A stretch of DNA of 64,000 bases, from contig CM040447.1 in assembly GCA_022749755.1 (NCBI GenBank), positions 12,704,087 through 12,768,086 of the forward strand, given 5' to 3'. This document shows, piece after piece, positions 1-12,162 of the stretch. This DNA comes from Azadirachta indica (taxonomy: Eukaryota; Streptophyta; Magnoliopsida; Sapindales; Meliaceae). Under the pieces are notes generated by a model. It was given only the letters and a program-made list of their open reading frames with translations. It ran no database searches and was not told where the DNA came from. Made by a program: the position numbers and the translations under genes. Position 1 is the first letter of the stretch, and each line of letters opens with the position of its first letter.

Positions 1-429
1 TTAGTAACTGCTCGAGAAACATGTAACATGGCGATGCTACCATGGCTCCTATCTACCAGTTTCAATACAAACGATACCAGTTTCAGTGCAAACGACAAGC
101 CGAACTCGATCTGCCGCTCCTTCACTAGTCTCTGCTTATACAACATTGTCCTTTTGTAATAACGGGATCATTGTACGGCGAAATCCTTACCGTCCACATC
201 AGCACAACAGGCGCCAGAAATCAAACGGTACATCATGCTCACTTGCACTCAGCATACCGTTTGTTATTGCGAAAATGAAAAGAGTACATAAGAGGGAACA
301 TTACCAGCGGAGATTCTTGGCTCCAATCCTTCAAATTCAGTTAAAGTACAGTGAACTTTCATAAGTCTCTTGTTGCTGTGAGAGATTAAAAATATCATGA
401 AAATTAGAATAGAATGTTGTGGCGATTCA
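1..429. other. Upstream region and 5' leader of the endoglucanase gene
   Basis: No gene is supported here. A 92-codon open frame at 86-364 has no recognisable domain, no family resemblance and ordinary composition, so it is treated as chance. The interval precedes the GH9 start and probably holds its promoter and 5' leader. I see no convincing TATA box. Confidence 0.4.
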
Positions 430-3400
430 ATGGAAGATGAAGAGAATAGCAAGAAAATGGAAGCTAAAGATGCAGAGGATCAAGCAAAAGCATCAAAGCT
501 GGGCTGGTTATGGTGGCTACTACTGTTTGTGTTTGGAGCTCTTGTTCTAGTTATGAGTGTTCTCACAATCTTAAAATATTTTGATTACCTCAAGAAAGTT
601 CGAGGTCCACGTCGTCCCCAAGAAATCGTTGAAAAATACGCCAATGCTCTTGAAATTGCAGTGCAGTTCTTCGACGTGCAAAAATGTACGCAACTTTAGT
701 TCCCATTTATCTATATTGTGTATTGTTAAACCAGGCAAAAACTTTTATGTTATTCCAGTATAATGTAAGTTGTACTTTGTTGTTGCATTGCAGCTGGTAA
801 GTTGGAGAATAATAAGATTGCATGGAGAGGGGACTCAGCATTACAAGATGGAAGTGAAGGGAATTTGGACTTATCAAAAGGGCTATATGATGCTGGGGAT
901 TTGGTGAAGTTTGGATTTCCAATGGCTTTCACTGCAACAGTGTTGTCTTGGGCGATTCTTGAATATGGTGATCATATGAATGCAGTAAAACAACTTGACC
1001 CTGCTCAGGAGTCCCTTAAGTGGATCACTGATTATCTTATCAATGCACATCCTTCTCCCAATGTACTCTATATTCAGGTAAACCGCCAACTGTTTTCAGT
1101 TTTCACTTTGAAATTATGATCAGCTGCTGCTGCTTTCTGTTTTCCATTGTTGTATAGCTTGCAGGTTAGTTAAGCAATGCCTATGCGGTTAAATTATTTT
1201 ATGTTCTCCAAGGCTGGATATGGAGATGCTATATTCTTTTTTTTTTTTTTTTTCTCCAAATTGAGTTTTAATGGTACAATTTTCAGAACTTATCGTGTAT
1301 TCATTATGTGTACCTAGTTAGAAAGTGTTAAGTAGAAGAAATTAATATGTCAACCAAATTAAGTCTGTCTAATATAACTTTATCTACATGCTTTTTGTTT
1401 AAAAATTTATCAAGATCAAAGAGAATGTTACAAATAAATATACACATCTCTTTGTATGAATCATATGATATGCCTGTATGATTGAAGTACTTTGTGTAAT
1501 TACAACCTTCCGGTTTCAGTGAACTTGAAAAGCAGTTTTGTAATTAGTAAAACCTGTGCTTGAAGATCTTAATAAGTTTTTGCAGCCAAGATACCATTTA
1601 CCAGCCTCGTTAGCTATACTGTACTAATGCATGCAATGAGCGAGTTTATTCATTGATTGTTGTGTTTAATTTCTCTGTGGTACAAGGTCGGTGATCCTGA
1701 GTTGGACCACAATTGTTGGGAAAGACCTGAAACCATGTCGGAGAAGAGGCCTCTCACACAGATAAACACATCTTCCCCAGGAACAGAAGTTGCAGCAGAA
1801 ACTGCCGCGGCAATGGCCTCAGCATCTTTGGTTTTCAAGAAGATTGACTCCACTTACTCTAATCAGCTACTTATTCATGCCCAGCAGCTATTTACTTTTG
1901 CTGATACTTATAGAGGTTCTTACAGCATCAGTGTGCCCCAAGTGCAGAAGTACTACAACTCTACGGGATATGGTGATGAACTCTTATGGGCAGGTACTTG
2001 GCTCTATTATGCAACCGGAGATCGATCTTACCTCAAATATGTGACTGAGCTAAACGGGGAACCATACGCTAACTGGGGAAATCCAACTTGGTTTAGTTGG
2101 GATGACAAGCATGCTGGATTACAGGTACATATATTCTGACCTTAAATATTTGTAATACAGCAATGCTGCTGTTACATTCTTATCATTTTCTTTTCCGTTT
2201 TGGCTCAGGTTTTGCTGTCACGGATAAATTTATTTGGTGCAAAAGAGGTGTCAGACCCAGAGAATCTAGACCTTCAGATGTATAGGAAAACTGCTGAGGC
2301 CGTCATGTGTGGGCTTCTACCATATTCACCAACAGCTACTTCTAGCAGAACCGACAGTAATATTCTTCTTGTAGTAAAATGACTTTTTGTACACTATTCA
2401 CTTAAAACAGATAGAAGTTGCACGATTTGTTTGAGGTGGAATATTGAGCTATTCATTTAAAATACATAGAAACAGCATGATTTATTTGATCCCTTCATAT
2501 TATTCTTAAATCTGGATTTGTCATTCAAACTTAAAATATTCCAACATGGTCATTACATCACCTTTTATAAATATGCAACATATCTGATATTCAGGGGAGG
2601 AAATGAAATCATACTTCCGAGTGATAATTTGATCTTTATTTTAGTGTAGTTGAAAATTCTGAGTAACATGAATGTAAGAGGCTGCTACATGCAGCCTATT
2701 CCTTGAAGAATGTCAACCAGAGGATTGTTGACTCTTGCAATTATGTAATTTGAGGAGATTTTGTTGAACACCTTTTTGATGAACATTCTTCTGTTTCCTA
2801 TTGAAAGAACAAATAACAGTAAAGGTTTCATTATTAAGTCCTTCTGTTTATAGATTGGCGATGCAGAATATGTTTAGTTGCTAGATTTCATTGTTCTACA
2901 ACTGAATGTAAATTTAAAACGGAAGAAATTTCCTTTTTGGCTTGCTTGTTCGCTTATTTGCTGTTGTCTTGGTCTTATGGAATAGAAGTTAAAAACATAC
3001 ATATCTGGATGCAGATGGCCTGATATGGGTGGTACAATCGAACTCTCTTCAGCATCCTGTGGCTTCTGCATTCCTTGCTGTTCTTTATAGTGATTATATG
3101 CTTTCATCGGGGACCGAAACTTTATATTGCAGTGGGAAATCCTACCAGCCACACGACCTTCGCAGCTTTGCCATTTCACAGGTACGCTTTAAAGCATGAT
3201 GCTTAACTTGTTTAGATTAATGAACTTGGACTCGTGATTTGAAGCATTCTAACATTGAATTCTTAGATCAACATGGCTGCAGGGTTGCATACTAATTGTC
3301 CAGAGTATATTTTTGTTAAGCAAGAACTCTCTAGTTAATAAAAAATATTTTACTTCTCGTCAAACACATAACTTTTGATTGGAAAGTTTTGACGCAAACA

Positions 3401-3793
3401 ACAGAGTATTTTTAAGCTACTCAGTTCAACTCCTTACTTTTGATTGGCACTGTTTTTCAGGTAGATTATTTGTTGGGGAAAAATCCAATGAAGATGAGCT
3501 ATCTTGTTGGATATGGAGGCAACTACCCTTTATATGTACACCACAGGGGATCTTCAATTCCGGCTAACGCTGATACTGGCTGCAGAGATGGGTTCAAGTG
3601 GCTTGACTCTGAACTGCCGAATCCGAATGTAGCTACCGGAGCGCTAGTTGGGGGTCCTTTCTTAAACGAGTCATACGTTGATTCTCGAAGCAACTCAATG
3701 CAAGGTGAACCAACCACTTATAACAGTGCACTTCTTGTTGGTCTGCTCTCCGGCTTAGTAACCAGTTCCTCGGTTGTTACATCTTATACATAG
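430..3793 (+). CDS. GH9B7: Membrane-anchored GH9 endo-1,4-beta-glucanase (endoglucanase 10-like)
   Basis: Six exons can be joined in frame: 430-685, 794-1077, 1687-2124, 2209-2356, 3015-3181 and 3461-3793, giving about 541 residues. All introns are GT-AG. The protein has an acidic, Lys-rich cytosolic N-terminus, one hydrophobic anchor (about residues 24-48), then a complete GH9 domain. The catalytic DAGD motif is at about 118-121. The VHHRGSSIP signature and the GEPTTYN catalytic-acid signature lie near the C-terminus. The family hydrolyses beta-1,4-glucan and acts at the plasma membrane or Golgi in cellulose and wall assembly. The sequence reads like Arabidopsis At1g75680 (about 525 aa, also N-terminally anchored), from memory. 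The start at 430 is preferred because it gives the family's MEDE/MEEK-type start. An in-frame ATG at 397 would add 11 residues. The product is confident. The exact start is less so. Confidence 0.93.
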
Positions 3794-5038
3794 AAGAGTA
3801 TTCTTATAAAAAAACAATCCAATATTGTTATACAACACTTGAGAAATAGTGAATTAGTTGCCTCACTGCTTCACATCAATATGTCGTTGAATATCTAGGT
3901 GGAAGAGAGATTCTGCTGTTTAGTTGAGTCCTACACATATGTTTAATTTGGACTTTTAGGCTATTTCCTTAGTGTTTCGTGCGTAATACGGGGATCCCCT
4001 CAGTCCCCTGTAACCTAATTGATGTACAAAGTGTAATGTAATTGAGGTTTTTCCCTCGATAGCTAGCAATACATGTTGCATATTAACTCTTTAAGTGCAT
4101 GTTACCGGATCATTGTTTGAGCGACATGTTGTTTTTCAAGGCTATTAAATTTTATATTTTTGATGCTATTGGCATTAAGGTGATTTCAACGTTAAGATTG
4201 CAAGATAAGCAGTTATTTCTCTAAGTACACGGAGAGAAAAATTTAAAATTCAGTGAGTTAGACATCTTTAATAAGACTTCAATAAAATAAACTTTTAAAA
4301 GAAAAACATAATACAAATAGTTAATTAAAACTTGATCTTATTTATGTATTAAGAAAAAATAGTTTAGATGGAAGTAAAAATTTTGATAGCAAAATAATAA
4401 ATTTTTGTCTCTTATTATTAATCAAATTTAGGAGTTCAAATAATATATAAGTTTCAAATGTGTTTTAAACTACTGAATTATATATAAGAACTCATAATCA
4501 TATTTAAAAATTCAAAATAAATATAAAAAGAAGTAAATAGTTGATAAGGTAAGAGAAATTTATCATATTCATAGAAATAAAACTGAATGTTTATTTATAA
4601 AATAAAATTTTTGTATAAAGAGAGTTGTTTAATATTTAAAATTATAAGTTTAGTAGAACAACAAAAAAACAATTTATTAAAAAATAGATTTAAAAAATAG
4701 TAGTTCAAAACAATTATAAAATAAATATGATTTTTTGAAAAGAAAAAGTACGAGTACCAAAAAAATTTTTGATATTTTTTGTAAAAGATCCTGAAATAAA
4801 TTAAAAATATTGTTGTAAGATAAAAAGACTAGAAACAACACTATGGATATTTGAATAAATCTAGTTTATAATTATAATAATATAAAATGTTCTGTGGGCT
4901 AGACCGGGTTCGTATGTAATCCATCCTCCCGAAACGACACCGTTCCATTCTTTTTAAGATCCGGGAAAACGCAAACGCAACTAGGAAAGAGAGCTTGTTA
5001 TAGATGCAGTAACGATCAACGGCACACTTACTAGCACC
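3794..5038. other. Intergenic, 3' UTR of GH9 gene then AT-rich spacer
   Basis: The first 250 bases are probably the 3' UTR of the endoglucanase gene. From about 4200 to 4850 the sequence is strongly AT-rich with no gene-like frame. The last 150 bases are less AT-rich and probably hold the promoter and leader of the PPR gene. No transposon structure was recognised. Confidence 0.5.
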
Positions 5039-6937
5039 ATGCACAGATTATCTTCGAAAACCTTGTCTCTCCTAACCAAACACCGCAGTTTCTCATTTTC
5101 CCCTAGGCCAAACGCTACCTACGTACAATTACCTGGAGTAACAAATCAGTTTAACCCTAACCTCGTTTGTCTTAAAACCAATCATGAAAACGACAACAGA
5201 ACAGGCAATCATAATAGCGGCGATGAATTCTCCCACGACGTTGAAAAAATATTCAGAATCTTAAAAAAATTCCACTCTAGAGTTCCTAAACTAGAGCTCG
5301 CTTTACAACATTCCGGTGTTGTTTTGCGTCCGGGCTTAACCGAACGCGTGATAAACCGTTGTGGCGATGCAGGAAATTTGGGTTATAAATATTTCACGTG
5401 GGCATCGAAGCAACCGAAATATGTTCACAGTTACGACGTGTACAGGGCGTTGATTAAGAGTCTCAGCAAAATGAGACAATTCGGGGCCGTTTGGGCTCTG
5501 ATAGAGGAGATGAGAAAGGAGAAGCCTGAGTTGATTACTACTGAAGTGTTTGTCGTTTTGATGAGGAGATTTGCGTCAGCAAGAATGGTTAAGAAGGCTA
5601 TTGAAGTGTTGGATGAGATGCCAAAGTACGGTTGCGAGCCTGATGAGTATGCTTTTGGGTGTTTGTTAGATGCTTTGTGCAAGAATAGCAGTGTAAAAGA
5701 AGCAGCTAAGCTGTTTGAAGAAATGCGAGAAAGGTTTAAGCCGAGTTTAAGGCATTTTACGTCGTTGCTGTATGGTTGGTGTAGAGAAGGTAAATTAATC
5801 GAGGCTAAACATGTCTTAGTGCAAATGAAGGAAGCTGGTATTAAGCCTGATATTGTTGTCTATAACAATTTGTTAAGTGGATATGCACAAGCGGGTAAAA
5901 TGAGTGATGCTTTTGAGTTGTTAAAAGAGATGAGAAAAGAGGGTTGTGATCCTAATGCAAATTCATATACTGTTTTGATTCAAGCGCTTTGTGGGCAGGA
6001 AAAAATGGATGAGGCAATGAGGGTTTTTGTTGAGATGGAGAGGAGTGGATGTGAGGCTGATGTTGTGACTTACACTACTTTGATAAGTGGATTTTGTAAG
6101 TGGGGAAAGATTGACAGAGGGTATGACATTTTGGACAGTATGACACGAGGACAGTTTGTGCCAAATCAATTGACTTATTTGCATATAATGTTGGCTCATG
6201 AGAAGCAAGAAGAGTTAGAGAAGTGTGTGGAATTAATGGAGGAGATGAAGAAGATCGGTTGTGTTCCTGATGTTAGTAATTATAATGTGGTGATCAGGTT
6301 GGCTTGCAAGCTAGGAGAGTTGAAAGAAGCTGTTAATATTTGGAGTGAGATGGAAGGAAGTGGGTTCAGTCCAGGGATTGACAGTTTTGTTGTGATGATT
6401 CATGGATTTCTTGGGCAAGGATGTTTGATTGACGCTTGTGACTATTTTAAAGAAATGGTTGGGAGAGGTCTTTTATCTGCTCCTCAGTATGGTACTTTGA
6501 AGGAGTTGTTGAATTCTTTATTGAGAGCTCAGAAGCTTGAATTGGCTAAGGATGTCTGGAGTTGTATAGTGACTAAAGGATGTGAGCTTAATGTGTCTGC
6601 CTGGACAATTTGGATTCATTCTTTGTTCTCGAATGGACATGTTAAAGAGGCTTGTTCTTACTGTTTGGACATGATGGATGCAGATTTAATGCCACAGCCA
6701 GATACTTTTGCTAAGCTCATGCATGGTCTGAAGAAACTCTACAATAGACAAATTGCTGCAGAGATTACAGACAAGGTGAGGAAAATGGCTGCCCAGAGAC
6801 AGATCACCTTCAAAATGTATAAACGACGGGGTGAGAGGGACTTGAAAGAAAAAGCTAAGGCAAAAACAGATGGGAGAAAGAGGAGGGCTCGTCAACGCCA
6901 GTGGCGTGGGGGCTGTGGTAAGGCTAAGATTTTGTAA
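5039..6937 (+). CDS. P-class pentatricopeptide repeat protein (At5g65820/At3g49730-like)
   Basis: This is a single intronless frame of 632 residues. The N-terminus is rich in Ser, Arg and Lys and lacks acidic residues at first (MHRLSSKTLSLLTKHRSF), as expected for an organelle, probably mitochondrial, presequence. From about residue 110 to 590 there are back-to-back 35-residue PPR motifs, recognisable by repeated YNNLLSGYAQAGK-, YTTLISGFCKWGK- and MKEAGIKPD-like blocks. The C-terminal 40 residues are very basic (KRRGERDLKEKAKAK and following). There is no E or DYW extension, so it is a P-class protein, typically binding one organellar RNA for stability, splicing or translation. The RNA target cannot be inferred. 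The gene is intact, and its place next to HflX agrees with the Arabidopsis order. Confidence 0.93.
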   Translation: MHRLSSKTLSLLTKHRSFSFSPRPNATYVQLPGVTNQFNPNLVCLKTNHENDNRTGNHNSGDEFSHDVEKIFRILKKFHSRVPKLELALQHSGVVLRPGLTERVINRCGDAGNLGYKYFTWASKQPKYVHSYDVYRALIKSLSKMRQFGAVWALIEEMRKEKPELITTEVFVVLMRRFASARMVKKAIEVLDEMPKYGCEPDEYAFGCLLDALCKNSSVKEAAKLFEEMRERFKPSLRHFTSLLYGWCREGKLIEAKHVLVQMKEAGIKPDIVVYNNLLSGYAQAGKMSDAFELLKEMRKEGCDPNANSYTVLIQALCGQEKMDEAMRVFVEMERSGCEADVVTYTTLISGFCKWGKIDRGYDILDSMTRGQFVPNQLTYLHIMLAHEKQEELEKCVELMEEMKKIGCVPDVSNYNVVIRLACKLGELKEAVNIWSEMEGSGFSPGIDSFVVMIHGFLGQGCLIDACDYFKEMVGRGLLSAPQYGTLKELLNSLLRAQKLELAKDVWSCIVTKGCELNVSAWTIWIHSLFSNGHVKEACSYCLDMMDADLMPQPDTFAKLMHGLKKLYNRQIAAEITDKVRKMAAQRQITFKMYKRRGERDLKEKAKAKTDGRKRRARQRQWRGGCGKAKIL

Positions 6938-8994
6938 TTTTGATGAGAAGATTGTAGTGAAGTTACTAAATTCAATGTAGAATGCATGGATGAGATGGTG
7001 CCAATCCTGTGCTTGATAAATGCAGTAAGTCTCTGAATCCTTTAGTAATTATTTAGGTTCAGCATAATATCTGAAAGCACTCCAAATCCAGAGAAATGTT
7101 ATACTATTAATTTCGTAAAGAAATGTCATGGCTCATTTTACGCCTTTCTGTTTAGAAGTTACTGGTAGTAGTTCCAATGGCAGGTGGCAGTTATTTATAG
7201 CCAAGACAAGTATCACTGATTGGCTCTTCACATTGGTGCTAAGACTCTAGGTCGTTAACAGCAATAGTAGAAATTTTGAGAAGCGGGGACTTTATGCAGG
7301 ATAATTTGCAATAAGCGCTTTGCCAGCCTCAGAAAAGTAAATTTCCCTCCATGTCTGAAACCAAAGTCATTTATTTTCTGGCATGGTGATTGATAGAGTC
7401 CAATAGTGCTTGGATGCATAGTATGCTTAGATAGGCACAAGCAAGCTGCAAGTTTTATGGGAATTATATAAAACATCTATGTAGTTCCCGAATTACTATA
7501 ATCTTTTTCAAACCATTGGTTGGTTGACCTGCTCACACGTTTATTCAATTTTGTCTATCGTGTATATGGATTAGAATGTGATTCCTTCTTGAAGAAAATG
7601 GTAAACATGAGATCATTCTAGTCAAGACTGAGACTCAAAGGAAATCAGACATACAGTTCTCATGCAAGTGTATCAAGTTTGTATAGTTGCTTTGACAATG
7701 TGGAGGTGAGATCCCGTTCCATCCTTTAATGCGTAAGTTGTTGATTTATTTTATATATTTATCTTTTTTTTTGTGGCTAAGTGGTTGATAAATATTTTCT
7801 CTAACGGCACAATAATTTCTCAGCAAATAGATTCTGAAGTTTCACTAAATCTATGTTTGGAAAATCCTTTTTAGCACTGGCATATCAATTGTCTCATCTT
7901 TAAATTTTAATTTATAAAAAACTTCATTTCTAGTACTATTTAATTGAAATAAAAATGAAATTTTTTTATAAATTAAAGTTGATTATGTAGCAATATTGGT
8001 ATATATAGGAAATTTGGTAAACATCTTGGTGAGAATAGTATTATTCAAAAGTGTTATAAATGGTCAGTTATTGCTGACTCAAGTTTAAATACAGTTTTTT
8101 CTTCATAACTCAAAACAATGGCTCATAATTTCTGGAAATTGGAAAATTATTTGTTCAGTGAGGATGCAATGCATGAACAATTAATTTCTAGGTACAACTT
8201 TTCTCCCTCCGGATTTCAGCTAAGTTGAAACTCAATGCACAACCTATTTAATGGGTAATCAGAATGTTAATCTGGTCACAATTTCATGGTCCGGCAAAAG
8301 GAAGACTGATAATTTGCCATATTATAACTGCTTCTGTTTCTCCAGGATGCTTGGCCTGTCATGGTTCACTAAAAGGCCAACTTCATGCTCGTATACTCCC
8401 TGTGCCACCATATTGTGGAGCTTCTTCTGCATATAGGATTTGTGAAGCAACACAGTGGAGCTTCTTCTGCATATAGGATTTGTGAAGCAACACAGTCTAC
8501 TCGGTATGGGCAAAGGTGCAATTTTTTCTCCTACCATTGAGATTGTTAGGAGCAGTCAAAATATATCGACTATAGTCATGCATCCAAGGAAAATGATACA
8601 TAAAATGAAGAATTTCCCATGTTTGTGCTGTTATTGGCACCATAACCGCTCCTCTTATAGGCACTAAAAATCAAGAAAAGCATCTATGCACAATCATATT
8701 GCAATAGAATATATTTATCACAACTTAAACACTTGCATAATGTAATCAAAATTTCCTACCATAATCAGCATTTCACTGATTCTTTGCCTTGTTGCTGTTC
8801 ATAATGGTACATGGATTTCTTCCCAGTAACAAATGGGAACTACTTTAGTGGTCTTATTTGCTACATTTTAGACTTCAAAATCTACTAGTCTACTTTGCTT
8901 CAGATTGTAGATTGTCCAGCTCTCAATTGAAAATGAATTTCTTCTGTGAGGTAGCCTGTATGTTTCATTTCTGTTGTATATACTTTGAGGATCC
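6938..8994. other. Convergent intergenic region between PPR and DUF21/CBS genes
   Basis: The region contains the 3' ends of two convergent genes. No coding exon fits. The short open frames at 8251-8667 overlap a perfect 40-bp tandem duplication and have no domain. The part nearest 8995 is probably the 3' UTR of the minus-strand DUF21/CBS gene. Confidence 0.5.
8416..8495. repeat. Perfect 40-bp tandem duplication
   Basis: Bases 8416-8455 are repeated exactly at 8456-8495. Two copies with no mismatch suggest a recent local duplication, or an assembly artefact. It lies outside coding sequence, about 500 bases beyond the stop codon of the DUF21/CBS gene. Confidence 0.95.
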
Positions 8995-11900
8995 TCAGCT
9001 ATTAGTTTCAGCATGGTAGTCGGTCTCATCATAGATCTCCTCCTATTGGACAAAATTACTGAGAATAAATTCTTTGATAGTAAAACAGGATAAAATTTCA
9101 CCGAAGAAATTATCGCACATACTTGTAACAGCTCCTCAATGACATCTTCCAGTGTTATAATGCCTATAGCTTCACATTCTTCAGTTGTCATCAGGAGTGG
9201 ATCATCATTGATATGCAGAACTTCTGAGTGCAAGTCCCTAGTCCATTTCTTGCCCTTGGAGGCTCCTCTATGGAGACTTGCATCATGTAACAAACTATTC
9301 CTCTTCTTGAACGATCTCTTGCTCTTTAAACATCTCTCTTTGATATGGCTTTCACCGTCAATGTCCACCTTCACATCTCTCTCTGAATTTTATGTTCTCT
9401 TTTAACTAATGGAAACAGTTTTATGGGAAATAAATATTCACTCAGGGCAGTAGAATCATTGCTTACCTTCAGTTGAATGCTCTATGTCACACTGGTGCTT
9501 TACAACAACTGCCATATGGCTATGGCCCTTCTGAAACTCATTTAGTATGTCATAAAGAGGCATTGTTTCAAAGACCCTGGCACACAAGCCATGTAAATAC
9601 ATTAATATACATCTCAAATTAATAATGTGAACAAGCATTTTAGCTTGGTTTGTCATCTAACTAGCTTAGCTCTATTAATGCTTGACATTCAGTTGACGCA
9701 TAATACATACATCTGTGCCAAATTACTCAGGTTTGAATTTAATGTCTCTTCGTAATCAGTGGCCCTCGATGTTCTGAAATTTTGAAAACAACCTTAAACG
9801 ATTTGGCATCATGAGTAGATAATGATGAACAAGATGATTTTATGGTATACTGATATTTGTGAATATCTATCTGTAGGGCATAGTTGGGATTAATGTTCTA
9901 TAATTTTTAATTCATAATTTGTAGACTAGTGTATTTTTCAAATTAAGCTGAAGCAGAACCAAAACAAACAGGTCCTTAACCTGTATAAATGCTTTAAAAC
10001 TGGAGCCTAGATTATTATTTAGTTCCTGTTAGATTACTATGTTAGAATAGATAATTTATTTTGACAAATTCTATGCTAGCGTAAATGGCTGTTGTCAATG
10101 TCATACTGTGAAGCTTTTCTGCATTCTGAAATCCTGACAAAGCAAGTTCCACTTGAAGGTGCCAACCTTTTCAATATTCTAATAGTTTTTGGTAATATCT
10201 TGGGCTTTCAAGTGTGTGCTGGAACATCTATCAGATTTTCATGTCTATTATCTGTTTTAAGTGCTTGCATTTAAGATCAAGAAAATGTTACAGCAGGCAG
10301 ATGTTTATGCATAGTTGTGTAAGATGGTATGCTATCGAGTTCCTTAAAAGTAAAAATACCTAGGAATCCTGCGAATAGTGACATTTTTCACAGGTACCTC
10401 ATCTTCTGGATGAATTGTTAATAAATTCTTCACCTACAGTGAGAACAGGACATTCTTGAAGTTATCATAAATTAAAATGTAATCACTTGATAATAGAGAC
10501 TTATTTTAACAAAAAAATAAAGAAAAAAACTGATGTAAGTTAACAAAGTACTTACCAATATGAGTCCAATTATGTTTGTTGGATGTTGATGATAAACTGG
10601 CACTCTGCTATGCCCCTTCTCCAATATCAACCTCATTAAATTTCTGCATAATTCCAGTTAATATATTATATATAGTGCATCTTGTTCAGTTGTCATTCCT
10701 AGAAAGCAAATTTAAAGCTACCATATTCTCCTTTTCTGAAGATTGATGGTTACCTGTCTAGTTTGGCATTAATATCAATTGCAGAGGTTTCGGATATTCG
10801 AGTCATTGCATCCCTTGCTGTTTTCTGACTGAGTTCAAGTGCTCCTGTGATGATCATTGTCTCATCTCGCGTCAGTTCTCCACCTTTGCCAGCCTGCATA
10901 GCGGTCAATAAGAATTAAGAACGAATAAGTTGCCTCTTAACAATGAGATTCTGCTCCCTGGGAAAGCGCAGTGAGGAGGGCCTATTGAGATTGGTAAGCT
11001 TAAAAATTATACCTCGTTACCATGCAAATCAACTAGTGTTTTCAACTCGGCTCTGCGAAAAAGTGCTTCATTCCCTTCCCCCAACAAAAAATCCAGTAAC
11101 TAGTTAAAATACCACCAATTGTCAGTTTTTACACCAGTGTATATAGCCACATCAAAAGCGGAAAACCTGGATAAGAATTCACCTTGCTTATTGGATATGC
11201 AACAGGAAAACAGATCCAAACAAGAACTTGAACAACAGGCGCCACTTTTGCTCCAATTGCCAGACCATATCGAGAACAAACAGCTTGGGGAATTATCTGC
11301 AAACAGAATCAGAAATCCCAATTACTTGTCAGCCAAAAATAAAATATTGTCTTGTCTGAAAATCTCTGTATATCCACCTGCCTAATAAATTAATAGTCTG
11401 GCCTGTGTGCCATGAGACCAGAAATAAACTAACCTCACCAAACAGAAGTATCAGAGTCACGGATATAAGTATAGCACGCCAAGCTGTAATCAAGCTATCG
11501 AGAAATATGGGAAGAGCCTGACACCACAGAAAAATCTTTGAAACATTAATTGTTTTCCTTCCCATAAAATGTTTACGTAGTATGCTCCGATCATCTCTCT
11601 CAGGAATTACCTCCGTAGCAGCAGAGTTGCAGATCAGTAGAGTGCAAAGCAACAAGTGCTGTCTTCTGACAACCGGCAGTACCTTTGCTGTACCGACAAA
11701 TCATAATAAAACTCTCATAGTAAATTGCAGTCAAAAGCAACAGTACAACTACCAATTTAAACAATATACATTAGCGTCTGTGTCCCATGCTATGCATATT
11801 TTTCCCTCTTAGTAGATTTCAAAACAGCATTTAGAAACATACTTTTACAAGAACAAAGGAGTGGCAACACAAGACACCATAAGATGAAGAGAGGAGAAAA

Positions 11901-12090
11901 TCACTGTCATACAAGCATGTTTACGATCAGTGGGCGTCCCAGACTTGGCAAGAACTTCAAGGTCGACCAGGCTCAGCGACATGAGACCCAACGTGAGACC
12001 AGACATCAACCCAGCAAACAAAACTAGCAGAGTGACCACAGCTATGCGAATGAAGAATCCTGTCTTACAGCATTCGTACTCTACAGCCAT
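8995..12090 (-). CDS. DUF21 and CBS domain membrane protein (CNNM/ACDP-like)
   Basis: Eleven exons on the minus strand join in frame: 12090-11913, 11687-11611, 11517-11434, 11296-11183, 11099-11013, 10893-10754, 10643-10556, 10433-10360, 9576-9467, 9382-9123 and 9042-8995, giving about 419 residues. All introns are GT-AG. The N-terminal half is the DUF21 (CNNM transmembrane) domain with several hydrophobic segments and the [21 protein letters not shown] block. The second half has a CBS pair ([20 protein letters not shown], later [19 protein letters not shown]) separated by a basic linker. It ends [14 protein letters not shown]. The family includes eukaryotic Mg2+ transport-related CNNM proteins. 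Plant members (At2g14520 and At4g33700 type) are little characterised and the substrate is unknown. It sits between two genes that are neighbours in Arabidopsis. Confidence 0.9.
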
Positions 12091-12099
12091 TCACAACTC

Positions 12100-12162
12100 T
12101 CTTCTTCTTCTTCTTCTTCTTCTTCTTTGTCTGTCTATCTGTCTATCTGTCTATCTGTCTAC
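12100..12162. repeat. Compound microsatellite, (CTT)n followed by (CTGTCTAT)n
   Basis: About nine CTT units run straight into four octanucleotide units rich in CTGT and CTAT. On the minus strand this is a GAA-rich tract 10-70 bases upstream of the DUF21/CBS start codon, so it probably lies in that gene's 5' leader, where GA/GAA tracts are common in plants. Confidence 0.9.

Noticed and set aside
86..364. 92-codon plus-strand frame before the endoglucanase gene
   Set aside because: No family resemblance or targeting signal; more likely promoter or leader DNA.
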